From NCBI GenBank assembly GCA_025808875.1, contig CP075528.1:806001-870000 (forward strand): a stretch of DNA of 64,000 nucleotides. Direction: 5' to 3'. The stretch comes from Enhydrobacter sp. (GTDB taxonomy: Bacteria > Pseudomonadota > Alphaproteobacteria > Reyranellales > Reyranellaceae). The translations under genes and the position numbers were made by a program. Numbering within the stretch: position 1 is the first letter of the stretch; each line of letters begins with the position of its first letter. The notes under the pieces are model-generated. The model searched no databases. It had not been told where the DNA came from and was given only the letters and a program-made list of their open reading frames with translations. This document shows positions 16,806 through 25,119 of this stretch, piece by piece.

Positions 16806-16929
16806 GAGGAGGCCGGGCGTGGGCAGCTCGCTCTTGCGCCGCCGCGACCGGGGTGCATTTGCAGGTGAAGCCCGTGCGGTTGTCGGTCACAATCCGTCCC
16901 GCTCGGTAAACGAGCGGGGGAAAGCCTGA

Positions 16930-19575
16930 ATGTCGACCGTCCCGTCGCGCGTGTCGGGTCCTGCAGCGGTCTCCAAACTCGCCCAGCTCGCGGACCTCGT
17001 GCGCTCGTTTCCGAGCCAGGTCCGGCTGGCGCTCGGCGTCCGCGGCGTCGCGCTGGCGACCGCGGCCGGCGTGGTCGGCCTGTTGTCGTGCATCGTCTCC
17101 TTCGCCGACATCGCGCTGTCGTTGCACCACACCGACCTCGATCGCAAGCGTCGGCAGGCCGCCGAGATCCTGGCCCTCGACAACACCAATCGGCTGCTGA
17201 TGCGCACAATCTTCGGCATGTCGTCGGGCCGCGTGCCGGTGCCGGCCGGCGAGGCGGCGCCGGTGCTCGAAGTGTGGCAGCAGTTCCAGCAATCGATGAT
17301 GTCGGTCTGCCGCACGGCCGCCGGCCCGGTGCCGCAACGCGAGCGGCTGCAGAAGGCCTGCGCCGATCCGCAAGCCCTGTTCGCCCGGCTGACGCCCGAT
17401 ATCGAGGCCCTCGACCCACCGCGGCGTCTGCTCGATCCCGCCACGGTGCGCGAGCTGCTGGCCATTCGCGACGACATCAACGCCCTCGCCGTCGGGGTGG
17501 CGCAGGACGCCGACAGCATGGTCGGAAAGCTGATCGACGACTATGGCAGGGCGCTGTTCGTCCTCACGCTCAGCACCACCGGCTTCGTCGGCGCGGGATT
17601 GGTGCTCATCCTGCTGGTCGGCCGCGCCTCGGTCGACCATCACCGGCTGTGGTTGAGCGCCCAGCAGGCGCGCGACATGGTCGACCGCGAGCGGACGCGC
17701 TATCGGCGCCTCGTCGATTCGCTGTCGGACACGGTCTACACCGTCGACCGCAACGGCGTTCTGACCTTCGCCAGCGCGGCGGTGCATGAACTGCTCGGCA
17801 TGCCGGCCGACCGCATCGTCGGCCGCAAGCTGCGCGAATTCGTCGACGCCGCCGACGTCGAGCGCGCCCTTGCCGAGGCGCGTGCGCAGTTCCAGTCGCA
17901 GGACGTCGGCGTGCGCCAGGTCCATCTGCGGCTGCGCCGTGCCAACGGCGCCGAGCGCCACGTCGAGATCCGCTCGCGCAAGCCGGCCGGGGACGAAGGC
18001 ACGGATGTGGCCCTTGTCGGCATCATCCACGACGTCACCGAGCGGGTGGATCTGGCCGAACGGCTGCAGCGCCAGATGGCGGAAGCCGAGGCGGCGCGCA
18101 ACGACTACCAGTCGCTGGTCGATTCCGTGAGCGACGCGGTGTTCAAGGCCGATGCAAAGAGCGCCGTCATCACCTTCGCCAGCGCCGCCACGGCGGAGGT
18201 CATGGGCATGCCGCCGGCAGAGATCGTCGGCACGCGGACCTTCGACCAGATCCACGCCGACGACGTCGAATACGTGATGAGCGCAACCAAGGCGGCGCTG
18301 CAGGGCAATACCCCGCGCGTCGAACAGCTGCAGTACCGCATCCGTACGCCGGCCGGCGAGACCAAGCACGTCGAGACGCGCTTTCGCAAGACACCCGGGC
18401 CGGATGGCCGCTCGCTGGTCGTCGGCGTGGTGCGCGACGTCGAGGAGCGCGTCCGCATGGCGCGCCGGCTCGAGGACGAGATGGCGCGCCTCAGGTCGAT
18501 CGTCGAATCGAGCGGCGCGCAGATCCTGATGGTCGATCGAGAACTCAACGTGGTCATGGTCAACAGTGGCTTCACGGCGATGACCGGACTCGGCGAGGCC
18601 GACGCCATAGGCCGACATCTGAAGAAGGTGGTCGACTGCCGGCTCGACCCGAAGGTGCTCGACGACTGGTTGGCCGCGCCGCGTCACGGCCGGCCGGTCG
18701 CGCCTGCCCATTACAGCAACCAGATCCGGGATCCGCAGGGCCGGCTGCGCCTGGTTTCGGTCACCGCCACGCCGGTGGTCGATGCGCACGGCCTGGTCAG
18801 CAACATCGTCTTCCTGGGCGTGGACGACACCGAGCGCCGCGAGGCCGAGCAGGCGCTGTTCGCCGTCGAGCGGCTGAGCACGGTGGGCGAGATGGCGGCG
18901 ACCATGGCGCACGAGATCAACCAGCCGCTGCAGGTCATCAACCTCGCGTGCGAGTCGGCCAAGGACGAGATCGACGCTGCCGAGCTGCGCGGCACGGTTC
19001 CGACGCCGGGGTTCCTGCGCGCCAAACTCGAGCGCATCGGCCAGCAGATCGATCGCGCCAGCCGTATCGTCGGTGAACTGCGGGCCTTCGTGCGCGGCAC
19101 CGGCAGCGAGGAGTCCGAGCGACCGTTCGAGGCCGTCGAGGCGGTGCGCGCCGCCATCGAACTGATGGCGGTTCCCCTGCTGCGCCAGGGCGCCCAGGTA
19201 AGCCTGACGCGGGCCGACGCGCCCTCGCTTGTCATGGGCCATTTCGGCAAGCTTGAGCAGGTACTGGTCAACCTGATCAACAATGCACGCGACGCCGGCG
19301 CCCGCTCGATCGACGTCTCGGTGTCGGCGGTCGCCGGCGAGGGCCCGCACCGCTTCGTCGCCATCGCCATCGACGACGACGGCCGAGGCATTGCCGCCGA
19401 CGTCCTGCCGCGCCTGTTCGTCGACTTCGTCACGACCAAGGAGCGCGGCAAGGGCACCGGTTTCGGCCTGCGCATCTGCCGGCGCATCGTCGAGGAGATG
19501 GGCGGGACGATCACCGCCCGCAACCGCGATGCCCGCGGTGCCTGCTTCGAGATCGTGCTGCCGGCGATGGCATAG
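16930..19575 (+). CDS. Membrane PAS-array sensor histidine kinase 2 (three PAS domains)
   Basis: The 881-residue paralogue of the preceding gene has the same plan: helices at about 40-64 and 208-231 around a periplasmic domain, PAS domains starting near 261, 396 and 521, the phosphoacceptor His661 (ATMAHEINQPLQ), and HATPase motifs LINNARDAGA, DDDGRGIA and GKGTGFGL. The N-terminal segment VRLALGVRGVALA and the C-terminal half closely match kinase 1, while two middle PAS units are absent. The ATG at 16930 follows GGGGGAAA. The genes are 124 bp apart in the same direction and arose by tandem duplication. No partner regulator is adjacent. Confidence 0.92.
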   Translation: MSTVPSRVSGPAAVSKLAQLADLVRSFPSQVRLALGVRGVALATAAGVVGLLSCIVSFADIALSLHHTDLDRKRRQAAEILALDNTNRLLMRTIFGMSSGRVPVPAGEAAPVLEVWQQFQQSMMSVCRTAAGPVPQRERLQKACADPQALFARLTPDIEALDPPRRLLDPATVRELLAIRDDINALAVGVAQDADSMVGKLIDDYGRALFVLTLSTTGFVGAGLVLILLVGRASVDHHRLWLSAQQARDMVDRERTRYRRLVDSLSDTVYTVDRNGVLTFASAAVHELLGMPADRIVGRKLREFVDAADVERALAEARAQFQSQDVGVRQVHLRLRRANGAERHVEIRSRKPAGDEGTDVALVGIIHDVTERVDLAERLQRQMAEAEAARNDYQSLVDSVSDAVFKADAKSAVITFASAATAEVMGMPPAEIVGTRTFDQIHADDVEYVMSATKAALQGNTPRVEQLQYRIRTPAGETKHVETRFRKTPGPDGRSLVVGVVRDVEERVRMARRLEDEMARLRSIVESSGAQILMVDRELNVVMVNSGFTAMTGLGEADAIGRHLKKVVDCRLDPKVLDDWLAAPRHGRPVAPAHYSNQIRDPQGRLRLVSVTATPVVDAHGLVSNIVFLGVDDTERREAEQALFAVERLSTVGEMAATMAHEINQPLQVINLACESAKDEIDAAELRGTVPTPGFLRAKLERIGQQIDRASRIVGELRAFVRGTGSEESERPFEAVEAVRAAIELMAVPLLRQGAQVSLTRADAPSLVMGHFGKLEQVLVNLINNARDAGARSIDVSVSAVAGEGPHRFVAIAIDDDGRGIAADVLPRLFVDFVTTKERGKGTGFGLRICRRIVEEMGGTITARNRDARGACFEIVLPAMA

Positions 19576-19663
19576 CGGGCGCCGGCTCGGGTCGCTCCGC
19601 TTTGGAGTGGATCGCGCCTGTTGGGGGCATGACTGCTCCGCTCTGGAGGTGTTGCAACGTGCG

Positions 19664-19933
19664 ATGGCGCATCGCCGAGCCTATCTCCGCGCCATGCAGT
19701 TCTTCCCCGCCAATACCGGCACGGACGGTCGCGACGACGCTCCGCGCCGCCCTCCGCTCGGGTTGCGCACGATCCTGACGATCGCCGTCTGGTTTGGCGC
19801 CGCGCTCCTGCTGACCGATACGGTCGGCAACGTCCTGCGCATCTCGCAGACGACGCGTCCTGTCGCGAGCTACGAGCCCCCGCCGACGCCGCCCGTCTAT
19901 CGGGGCGCGATCATGCCGGTCAGCGGCCGCTAG
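19664..19933 (+). CDS. Small single-pass membrane protein
   Basis: The 89-residue protein has a polar N-terminus, one membrane helix (TILTIAVWFGAALLLTDTVGNVL) and a Pro-rich tail (YEPPPTPPVYRGAIMPVSGR). GGAGGT is 14 bases before the ATG at 19664; an internal ATG at 19694 would give 79 residues. It follows kinase 2 by about 90 bp in the same direction and is convergent with SpoIIAA-like copy 4, whose stop abuts its own. Function is unknown; a partner of the kinase is possible but unsupported. Confidence 0.55.
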   Translation: MAHRRAYLRAMQFFPANTGTDGRDDAPRRPPLGLRTILTIAVWFGAALLLTDTVGNVLRISQTTRPVASYEPPPTPPVYRGAIMPVSGR

Positions 19934-20374
19934 CTAGGCGGCCGATGCCACCGCGACACGGCGCTCGTCGACCGGCGTCCAGGAATTGGCGATCGTCGTG
20001 AAGGCGGGTGGCGGCAGGCCGAGTATCGCCGCCGCCTCGTCCATCGTGCGCGCCATCACCGGCGCGGTGTGACCGGCCGCCGACTGGTAGGTGCCGTAGA
20101 GGCGCATCAGGCCGAAGATCGCGGGCTGCGGCGCGACGACCGCGCGAGGCAGTCGCGAACAGAATTGCTGCTGCTGGGCACGCGTCGCCATCTGCGCCGC
20201 AGTCACGTCGAGGCGTTCGATCGCCGTGAAGTCGTGGATCACGCCGGCCGGCGCCAGCAGCGCGGCCAGACGGGGACCTCGTTCGTCGAGTCGGGCAAGA
20301 TCGTCGAGGCTCAGGGCCCCACCGAACCGCACCAGCATAAGTCGGGTGCGACGGTCGAAAGCGAGGTTGAACAC
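19934..20374 (-). CDS. SpoIIAA/STAS-like small protein, copy 4
   Basis: The 146-residue protein begins at a GTG at 20374 (MFNLAFDRRTRLMLVRFGG), supported by GAAGGA eight bases upstream and by alignment from residue 1 with copy 3 (11303-11692). The shared pattern is a charged first strand, LDDLARLDERGPRLAALL, HDFTAIERLDV and a C-terminal MDEAAAILGL helix. The extra C-terminal tail (NSWTPVDERRVAVASAA) is unique. Function is unknown. It borders the kinase pair on its downstream side, as copy 3 does upstream. Confidence 0.7.
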   Translation of the reverse strand: MFNLAFDRRTRLMLVRFGGALSLDDLARLDERGPRLAALLAPAGVIHDFTAIERLDVTAAQMATRAQQQQFCSRLPRAVVAPQPAIFGLMRLYGTYQSAAGHTAPVMARTMDEAAAILGLPPPAFTTIANSWTPVDERRVAVASAA

Positions 20375-20547
20375 GGTACTAATCCTTCGATTTCACAGTT
20401 TGTGTACGCCGATCGAGTTGGGGTCGCTGCCACTATCTTTCCTCATTCGTGCATATCTCGCCGGCTGATCGCCGCTCGCCGAGGCAGCCTGACGCGCCTT
20501 GCGCCGTTGTCGGCCGGGGGTGCGGTCGCGAACGGAGGTTGCCGGCC

Positions 20548-21000
20548 ATGAAATCCAAGCTTGCCTGGGCGGCTGCCGGCCAGCGCGTCCATGTCGTGGT
20601 GCTCGACCCAGGCGAGGAGGCGTTCGCCGTTCTCACGCGCTTTGCCGCCGACTGTGGTCTCACCGGAGCGTCGATCGTCGCACTCGGTGCCTTCGAGCGC
20701 GCCGTCGTCGGCTGGTTCGATCTTCGGACGCGGGGCTATCGACCGACCCGGGTCGACGAGCAGTGCGAGGCCCTCAGTCTGCTGGGCGACATCGCCGCGG
20801 GCGACGACGGTAAGCCGAGCGTGCATCTACACGCCGTTCTCGGCCTGGCCGACGGCACGACCCGTGGCGGGCACTTTCTCGAAGGCATCGTGCAGCCGAC
20901 GCTCGAGGTGACAATCACCGAGACGCCGGCCCATCTGCGGCGCATCGGGCGGCCTGAACTCGGCATCGCGCTCATCGATCTCGACGCCGGGCAACGTTGA
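20548..21000 (+). CDS. PPC (DUF296) domain protein
   Basis: The 150-residue protein consists of one PPC/PCD domain: VVVLDPGEEAFAVLTRFAADCGLTGASI, then ALGAFERAVVGWFD, SVHLHAVLGLADGTTRGGHFLEGIVQPTLEVTITE. The HLH and GGH histidines that bind metal in bacterial PPC proteins are present. In plants this domain accompanies AT-hooks; bacterial stand-alone forms are trimeric and of unknown role. GGAGGTT precedes the ATG at 20548. The PRC-barrel gene follows 47 bp downstream in the same direction. Confidence 0.88.
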   Translation: MKSKLAWAAAGQRVHVVVLDPGEEAFAVLTRFAADCGLTGASIVALGAFERAVVGWFDLRTRGYRPTRVDEQCEALSLLGDIAAGDDGKPSVHLHAVLGLADGTTRGGHFLEGIVQPTLEVTITETPAHLRRIGRPELGIALIDLDAGQR

Positions 21001-21047
21001 GCCCGGCAGTGTCGTTGATCCGGCATCTCAAACCGAAGGGAGAGCCC

Positions 21048-21410
21048 ATGGTCGACGAAACCAAGATCACCGACGGATCGCTGATCGCTGCCGAGAAGGT
21101 GAACGGCACCAACGTCTACAATCGCGCCGGCGACAAGCTCGGCCACGTCGAGGACATCATGATGGACAAGGTGAGCGGTCGCGCCTGCTATGCCGTCATG
21201 TCGTTCGGCGGATTCCTCGGCATCGGCGACAAGCACTGGCCGCTGCCCTGGTCGGCGCTGACCTACGATCGCTCGAAGGAGGGCTTCGTCGTCGACCTCG
21301 ACAAGAAGATGCTCGAGGGCGCACCGAGCTACGACGACGACTTCCTGTGGACCCCCGACTACGGCCGGACCGTCGATCGCTACTACAACGTGCCCAGCTA
21401 CTGGGCGTGA
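21048..21410 (+). CDS. Cytoplasmic PRC-barrel domain protein
   Basis: The 120-residue protein has no signal peptide. The PRC-barrel runs from about residue 20 to 90 (GTNVYNRAGDKLGHVEDIMMDK, then MSFGGFLGIGDKHWPLPW) and is followed by a Tyr/Asp-rich end (DYGRTVDRYYNVPSYWA). Its GGFLGIG.K motif matches GGFLGVGAK of the exported PRC-barrel protein at 5238-5705. AAGGGAGAGCCC precedes the ATG. Such proteins are often associated with envelope stress or photosynthetic-type PRC-H folds; the partner is unknown. Confidence 0.88.
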   Translation: MVDETKITDGSLIAAEKVNGTNVYNRAGDKLGHVEDIMMDKVSGRACYAVMSFGGFLGIGDKHWPLPWSALTYDRSKEGFVVDLDKKMLEGAPSYDDDFLWTPDYGRTVDRYYNVPSYWA

Positions 21411-21510
21411 CTCCGATTGGGCGGCCTGGACCGGCCTCGCGGCTGGTCCGGGACCACGGGATTTGTCCACATTTGGGGCTGGTGTTTCTGCAGGCCGGCT
21501 GATAAAGGTT

Positions 21511-21530
21511 CTCCCCATGACTTTGGGGAG
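21511..21530 (+). promoter_or_regulatory. Hairpin across a start codon
   Basis: CTCCCCA and TGGGGAG form a 7-bp stem with a 6-base loop; the ATG at 21517 of the next gene lies partly in the stem. Such a structure could reduce translation initiation, but this is an inference from pairing alone. Confidence 0.35.
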
Positions 21531-21951
21531 CCGCTTTTGGGGAGTGGCCGCGGGTGGCTGTTTGCTGCTGGCGGCCGGAACGGTGCTTGCCGATTCCTCG
21601 CCCCGCCAAGGTGAGCGCTTCCCGCCCCCGAATACTCCGCCGATCGCCGCGCCGGCCGTCGCCAAGAAGGCGGCTCCGGCCGTCATCCTCGGCGTCGATG
21701 CCCGGGTGGAATCGAGCGAACTCGGCTTCGAGCGGGGCATCGCGCCCGCGCCCGGCCGCACGGTGTCGTGGAAGGGCACCGATTACCAGGTCGTCGATGT
21801 CTCGGCCGTCGGTGGTGGGCCGACCTTCTCGGCGGGTTCGCGCCATGTCATCGCCGTCCAGGGCGGCCGTCTGACGGTGGCGCTGAAGTACGTCGATCCC
21901 GAGAGCACGATCGGCGCCGGCACCGCGGTCGCCTCCCGCTCGCTCAAGTAA
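21517..21951 (+). CDS. Exported protein of unknown function
   Basis: The 144-residue protein has a signal peptide (FWGVAAGGCLLLAAGTVLA, cleavage before DSSPRQ), a Pro-rich linker (RFPPPNTPPIAAPAVAKKAAP), and a compact C-terminal part rich in strands (TVSWKGTDYQVVDVSAV; HVIAVQGGRLTVALKYVDP). I do not recognise a named family. The ATG at 21517 is preceded by AAAGG. It is convergent with the nuclease gene 11 bp away. Confidence 0.65.
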   Translation: MTLGSRFWGVAAGGCLLLAAGTVLADSSPRQGERFPPPNTPPIAAPAVAKKAAPAVILGVDARVESSELGFERGIAPAPGRTVSWKGTDYQVVDVSAVGGGPTFSAGSRHVIAVQGGRLTVALKYVDPESTIGAGTAVASRSLK

Positions 21952-21962
21952 AACCCTCCGGT

Positions 21963-22433
21963 CTAGCGTTCGTTGTCGGTGCGCTCGCTCCAGGGCGGGA
22001 GACAATCGTGCGCGTGCACGCCCAATCCACGGGCGTTGGCCTCGGCTTCCTGCGGCACGTAGTCGACGCTGTCGGGCGTCAAGGCCCAGGCCATGCCCGC
22101 CATCACCATCGCCGCACCGAGATCGGTTTCGTCGGCGCGACACAGGCCGATGGCTACATCCGTGCCGTCGCGCCCGCGGAACTCGCAGCCGATCACGCGG
22201 TCGTGCACGAGCGACTGGAGGAAAGCGATGGCTCGATCGCCGGCGGCCCAGCCGTCGCCGCACAGCTGTGTGGTGCCGGGGGCCTCGATGCCCCATAGCC
22301 GCCAGATTCGTCCCTCGACGCTGATCGTGTCGCCATCGAGCACGGATTGCGCATTGACCGGCCCGACGACGGTCAAGGTCGCCGCGAGGAGGGCGGCGCT
22401 GCACAGTCGGTTCGTCTCGCGGAGGAACAGCAT
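21963..22433 (-). CDS. Exported thermonuclease-family (SNase-like) protein
   Basis: The 156-residue protein has a signal peptide (CSAALLAATLTVVGPVNA, cleavage before QSVLDG) followed by a short SNase-like domain: VLDGDTISVEGRIWRLWGIEAPGTTQLC, GDRAIAFLQSLV, then C.FRGRD...VAIGLCRA. The DGDT aspartates and the Arg in the VRLxGIxAP-type strand are recognisable. This compact form is common in rhizobia and may not be an active nuclease. I start it at the ATG at 22433, where the signal peptide begins. Confidence 0.8.
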   Translation of the reverse strand: MLFLRETNRLCSAALLAATLTVVGPVNAQSVLDGDTISVEGRIWRLWGIEAPGTTQLCGDGWAAGDRAIAFLQSLVHDRVIGCEFRGRDGTDVAIGLCRADETDLGAAMVMAGMAWALTPDSVDYVPQEAEANARGLGVHAHDCLPPWSERTDNER

Positions 22434-22513
22434 CGGTCGGGTAGTGTAGTTCTTTGTCGACGTGCACACTAGATTGGGCAGGCCGCGCGGACGAGGCGGT
22501 TGAGGAGAGTGAG

Positions 22514-22777
22514 ATGAAGCGGATTGGCGGGCTGATCGTGGTGGCAATGGCATTGTCGACCGTGGCCGTCGCGCAAAGCGACGACGCCGCGTACTGCAGG
22601 GAGCTCGGCAACCTCGCCCTGCGCTACACCGGCACGGCGGGCGGCGACGGGCGCCTGTCGCCCAGCCTCGACACCATCGAAGCCATCGCCGAATGCAGCA
22701 AGGGCAACTATGCCAAGGGCATTCCGGTGCTGGAGAAGACGCTGCGCGACAATCGCTTCACGCTTCCCAAGCGCTGA
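22514..22777 (+). CDS. Small exported protein
   Basis: The 87-residue protein has a signal peptide (MKRIGGLIVVAMALSTVAVA, cleavage before QSDDAA) and a helical mature part with two cysteines (YCRELGNLALRY; IAECSKGNYAKGIPVLEKTLRD). Genes of this kind are frequent in Bradyrhizobium-like genomes and uncharacterised. GAGGAGAG precedes the ATG. It is divergent from the SNase-like gene with an 80-bp shared promoter region. Confidence 0.65.
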   Translation: MKRIGGLIVVAMALSTVAVAQSDDAAYCRELGNLALRYTGTAGGDGRLSPSLDTIEAIAECSKGNYAKGIPVLEKTLRDNRFTLPKR

Positions 22778-22793
22778 CCTCGATCCGTGCGGC

Positions 22794-23036
22794 TCACGGC
22801 GGTCGCCAGCGCACGCCGTCGGCGCACCAGATCCTGAGTGGAGCCGGAGACGGGGCGGCTGCGGAAGACGGCGCTGCTGACTCGGGGGCTGCAGCGAAGG
22901 TGTGGGCTCCGCGCGGCTTGCCCTGCAGGTGTTGCGGCACGAAGCGGGCGGCGGCTTCGCTGCCCCGCGTCATGGCGTCGAACAGGGTGCGCCGGGCCTG
23001 CGCGATCATCTCGGCGTCGGTGATCTCCTCGCTCAT
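22794..23036 (-). CDS. Possible small protein at the end of the ABC exporter operon
   Basis: An 80-residue frame starts MSEEITDAEMIAQARRTLFDAMTRG, a plausible acidic helix, then becomes Ala/Pro/Ser-rich and ends WCADGVRWRPP. It follows the permease stop by 32 bp in the same direction. There is no strong ribosome site. The N-terminal half looks coding; the rest could be chance. Confidence 0.4.
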   Translation of the reverse strand: MSEEITDAEMIAQARRTLFDAMTRGSEAAARFVPQHLQGKPRGAHTFAAAPESAAPSSAAAPSPAPLRIWCADGVRWRPP

Positions 23037-23068
23037 GCGCGCCTACTGCCGACCGCGTTCTCCCGCGA

Positions 23069-24190
23069 TCAATCCAGCGTCACGCGATAGCGGCTGATCG
23101 CCAGCGCCGAAACGAGGATCAGGATCGCCACCATCGCCAGCAACTCGGTCGACACGTCGGCGAGAGAGGCGCCCTTCAGCATCAGGCCGCGCACGACTCG
23201 CATGAAGTGCGTTGCCGGCAACGTCTCGCCCAGCCACTGCGCCCATACCGGCATGCCGCGGAACGGGAACATGAAGCCCGACAGCAGGATCGAGGGCAGC
23301 AGCACGAACACCGAGGCCTGCATGGCCTGGAGCTGGTTCTGCGTCACCGTCGAGATGGTGAAGCCGATGGCGAGGTTGACGGTGATGAAGAGAGCGGTGC
23401 CGAGGCCCAGCAGCAGCAGGCTGCCCTCGGTCCGGACATCGAACAGGAAGCGCGCGACCAGCAGGATCACGACCATCTGCACCGAGCCGATCGCGACGTA
23501 GGGCGCGATCTTGCCGATCATCACCTCGAGCGGCTTCACCGGCATGGCGAGCAGGTTCTCCATCGTGCCGCGTTCGCGCTCGCGTGTGACGGCGAGCGCC
23601 GTCATCATCACCATGGTCATGGTGAGGATCACCGCCAGCAGGCCGGGCACGATGTTGAGCCGCGCCTTGCCCTCGGGGTTGTAGCGGCGCTGAAGCACCA
23701 GGTCGATCGCGTCGGCCTTGCCGCGCAGCGTGGCCAGCGGCCCGACGAAATCGCGCCGCAGCGCCTGCTCGATGGCGGGCCGCGCGGCGGCCAGCGGATT
23801 GGCGGCGGCCATCGGATCGGTGGCGTCGGCGTCGATCACGATCTGGGCGCGCTCCCCGCGCACCAGGCGCCGCGTGAAGTCGGAGGGAATGGTGACGACG
23901 AACTGCACTTCCCCCTGCTGCAGGAGTGCGTCGGCCTCGGCTTCGGACGAGGGCCGGTGTGTGAAGCGCATGTAGCCGGTGTTGGCGAGCGCCGACAGCA
24001 CGGTACGCGTGATCTGGCTCTGGTCGGCGGCGATCACCGCCGTCGGCAGGTGGCGCGGATCGGTGTCGATGGCGTAGCCGAACAGCAGGAGCTGCATGAT
24101 CGGCACGCCGAACATCATGGCGAAGGTCAGCCGGTCGCGCCTGAGCTGCTGGATCTCCTTGACCACGATGGCGATCAGCCTGCGCCACAC
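23069..24190 (-). CDS. ABC-2 type exporter permease
   Basis: The 373-residue permease begins at a GTG at 24190 (MWRRLIAIVVKEIQQLRRDRLTFAMMFGVPIMQLLLFGYAI), two bases after the ATPase stop. The layout is that of YbhS/YbhR-type permeases: one N-terminal helix, a large extracytoplasmic domain (residues about 50-180), then five helices including LLAVILTMTMVMMTALAVTRE and the conserved ERERGTMENLLAMP coupling segment. E. coli CecR-YbhGFSR has two permease genes; here only one is present, so it probably homodimerises. It likely exports lipophilic drugs or metabolites. Confidence 0.9.
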   Translation of the reverse strand: MWRRLIAIVVKEIQQLRRDRLTFAMMFGVPIMQLLLFGYAIDTDPRHLPTAVIAADQSQITRTVLSALANTGYMRFTHRPSSEAEADALLQQGEVQFVVTIPSDFTRRLVRGERAQIVIDADATDPMAAANPLAAARPAIEQALRRDFVGPLATLRGKADAIDLVLQRRYNPEGKARLNIVPGLLAVILTMTMVMMTALAVTRERERGTMENLLAMPVKPLEVMIGKIAPYVAIGSVQMVVILLVARFLFDVRTEGSLLLLGLGTALFITVNLAIGFTISTVTQNQLQAMQASVFVLLPSILLSGFMFPFRGMPVWAQWLGETLPATHFMRVVRGLMLKGASLADVSTELLAMVAILILVSALAISRYRVTLD

Positions 24191-24192
24191 GG

Positions 24193-25119
24193 TCAGGCGT
24201 CGGGCGCGTTGTCGCGCGCCCGTCCCATCAGATGGATGAAGATGTCCTCGAGCGTCGGCTCGGCTTCCTCCCAGACGAGCGCCGGATCGCGGCGATGGGG
24301 CTCGATGGCGCGAGCCAGGGCGTCGCGGTCCGGCCCGCACACATGGAGCGTTGCGCCGAAGGCGGCCGCCGCCGTCACGCCGGGCGCGTCGCGCAGCCGG
24401 GGCGCCAGCCGATCCGCCCCGGGACCGGAGGCGATGAAGGCCGACAGCCCCGACCGGGCGACGATGTCGTCGGCGGTGCCGCGCGCCATCAGCTCACCGT
24501 AGGCGATGTAGGCGATCTCGTGACACCGCTCCGCCTCGTCCATGTAGTGAGTCGAGACAAGGACCGTGATGCCCTGCGCGGCGTAGCCGTGGATCTCGTC
24601 CCAGAAGGCGCGCCGCGCCTTGGGATCGACCCCCGCCGTCGGCTCGTCGAGCAGCAGCAGCCGGGGTTCGTGCAGTACGCAGGCGGCGAGCGCGAGGCGC
24701 TGCTTCCAGCCGCCCGACAGCGCGCCCGCCAGCTGCCTCTGGCGCGTCGCCAGTCCCAGCCGTTCGAGCGACCGGTCGACGCGCTCCGTCAGGCGGTCGA
24801 GCTCGTGCACGCGGCCGACGAACTCGAGGTTTTCGCGGATCGTGAGATCCTCGTAGAGGCCGAAGCGCTGCGTCATGTAGCCGGTCTGCCGCTTGATGGC
24901 GTCGCGCTCGCGAACGAGATCGTGGCCGAGGCAGGTCCCGCCGCCGCCGTCGGGCGTCAGCAGGCCGCAAATCATGCGCAGGGTCGTCGTCTTGCCCGAG
25001 CCGTTGGGGCCGAGGAATCCGCAAATCCGGCCCGGCTCGACGGCGAGGCTCACCCGGTCGACCACGGTGCGCGATCCGTAGCGCTTGACCAGATCATGGA
25101 CGTCGATGGCCGGCGTCAC
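24193..25119 (-). CDS. ABC exporter ATP-binding protein
   Basis: The 308-residue nucleotide-binding subunit has Walker A GPNGSGKTT near residue 38, Q loop, signature LSGGWKQRLALA, Walker B LLLLDEPTAGVD and H loop STHYMDEAE. The C-terminal 90 residues (IASGPGADRLAPRL..., EPTLEDIFIHLMG) are the accessory domain typical of drug- and lipid-exporter ATPases. The GTG at 25119 overlaps the stop of the membrane-fusion gene as GTGA, which decides the start. Confidence 0.93.
   Translation of the reverse strand: MTPAIDVHDLVKRYGSRTVVDRVSLAVEPGRICGFLGPNGSGKTTTLRMICGLLTPDGGGGTCLGHDLVRERDAIKRQTGYMTQRFGLYEDLTIRENLEFVGRVHELDRLTERVDRSLERLGLATRQRQLAGALSGGWKQRLALAACVLHEPRLLLLDEPTAGVDPKARRAFWDEIHGYAAQGITVLVSTHYMDEAERCHEIAYIAYGELMARGTADDIVARSGLSAFIASGPGADRLAPRLRDAPGVTAAAAFGATLHVCGPDRDALARAIEPHRRDPALVWEEAEPTLEDIFIHLMGRARDNAPDA

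Noticed and set aside
16663-19350. Long open frame on the minus strand opposite kinase 2
   Set aside because: It is a shadow of the kinase gene in GC-rich DNA; its translation is low-complexity Arg/Ala/His-rich and resembles no family, while the plus strand has full kinase motifs.
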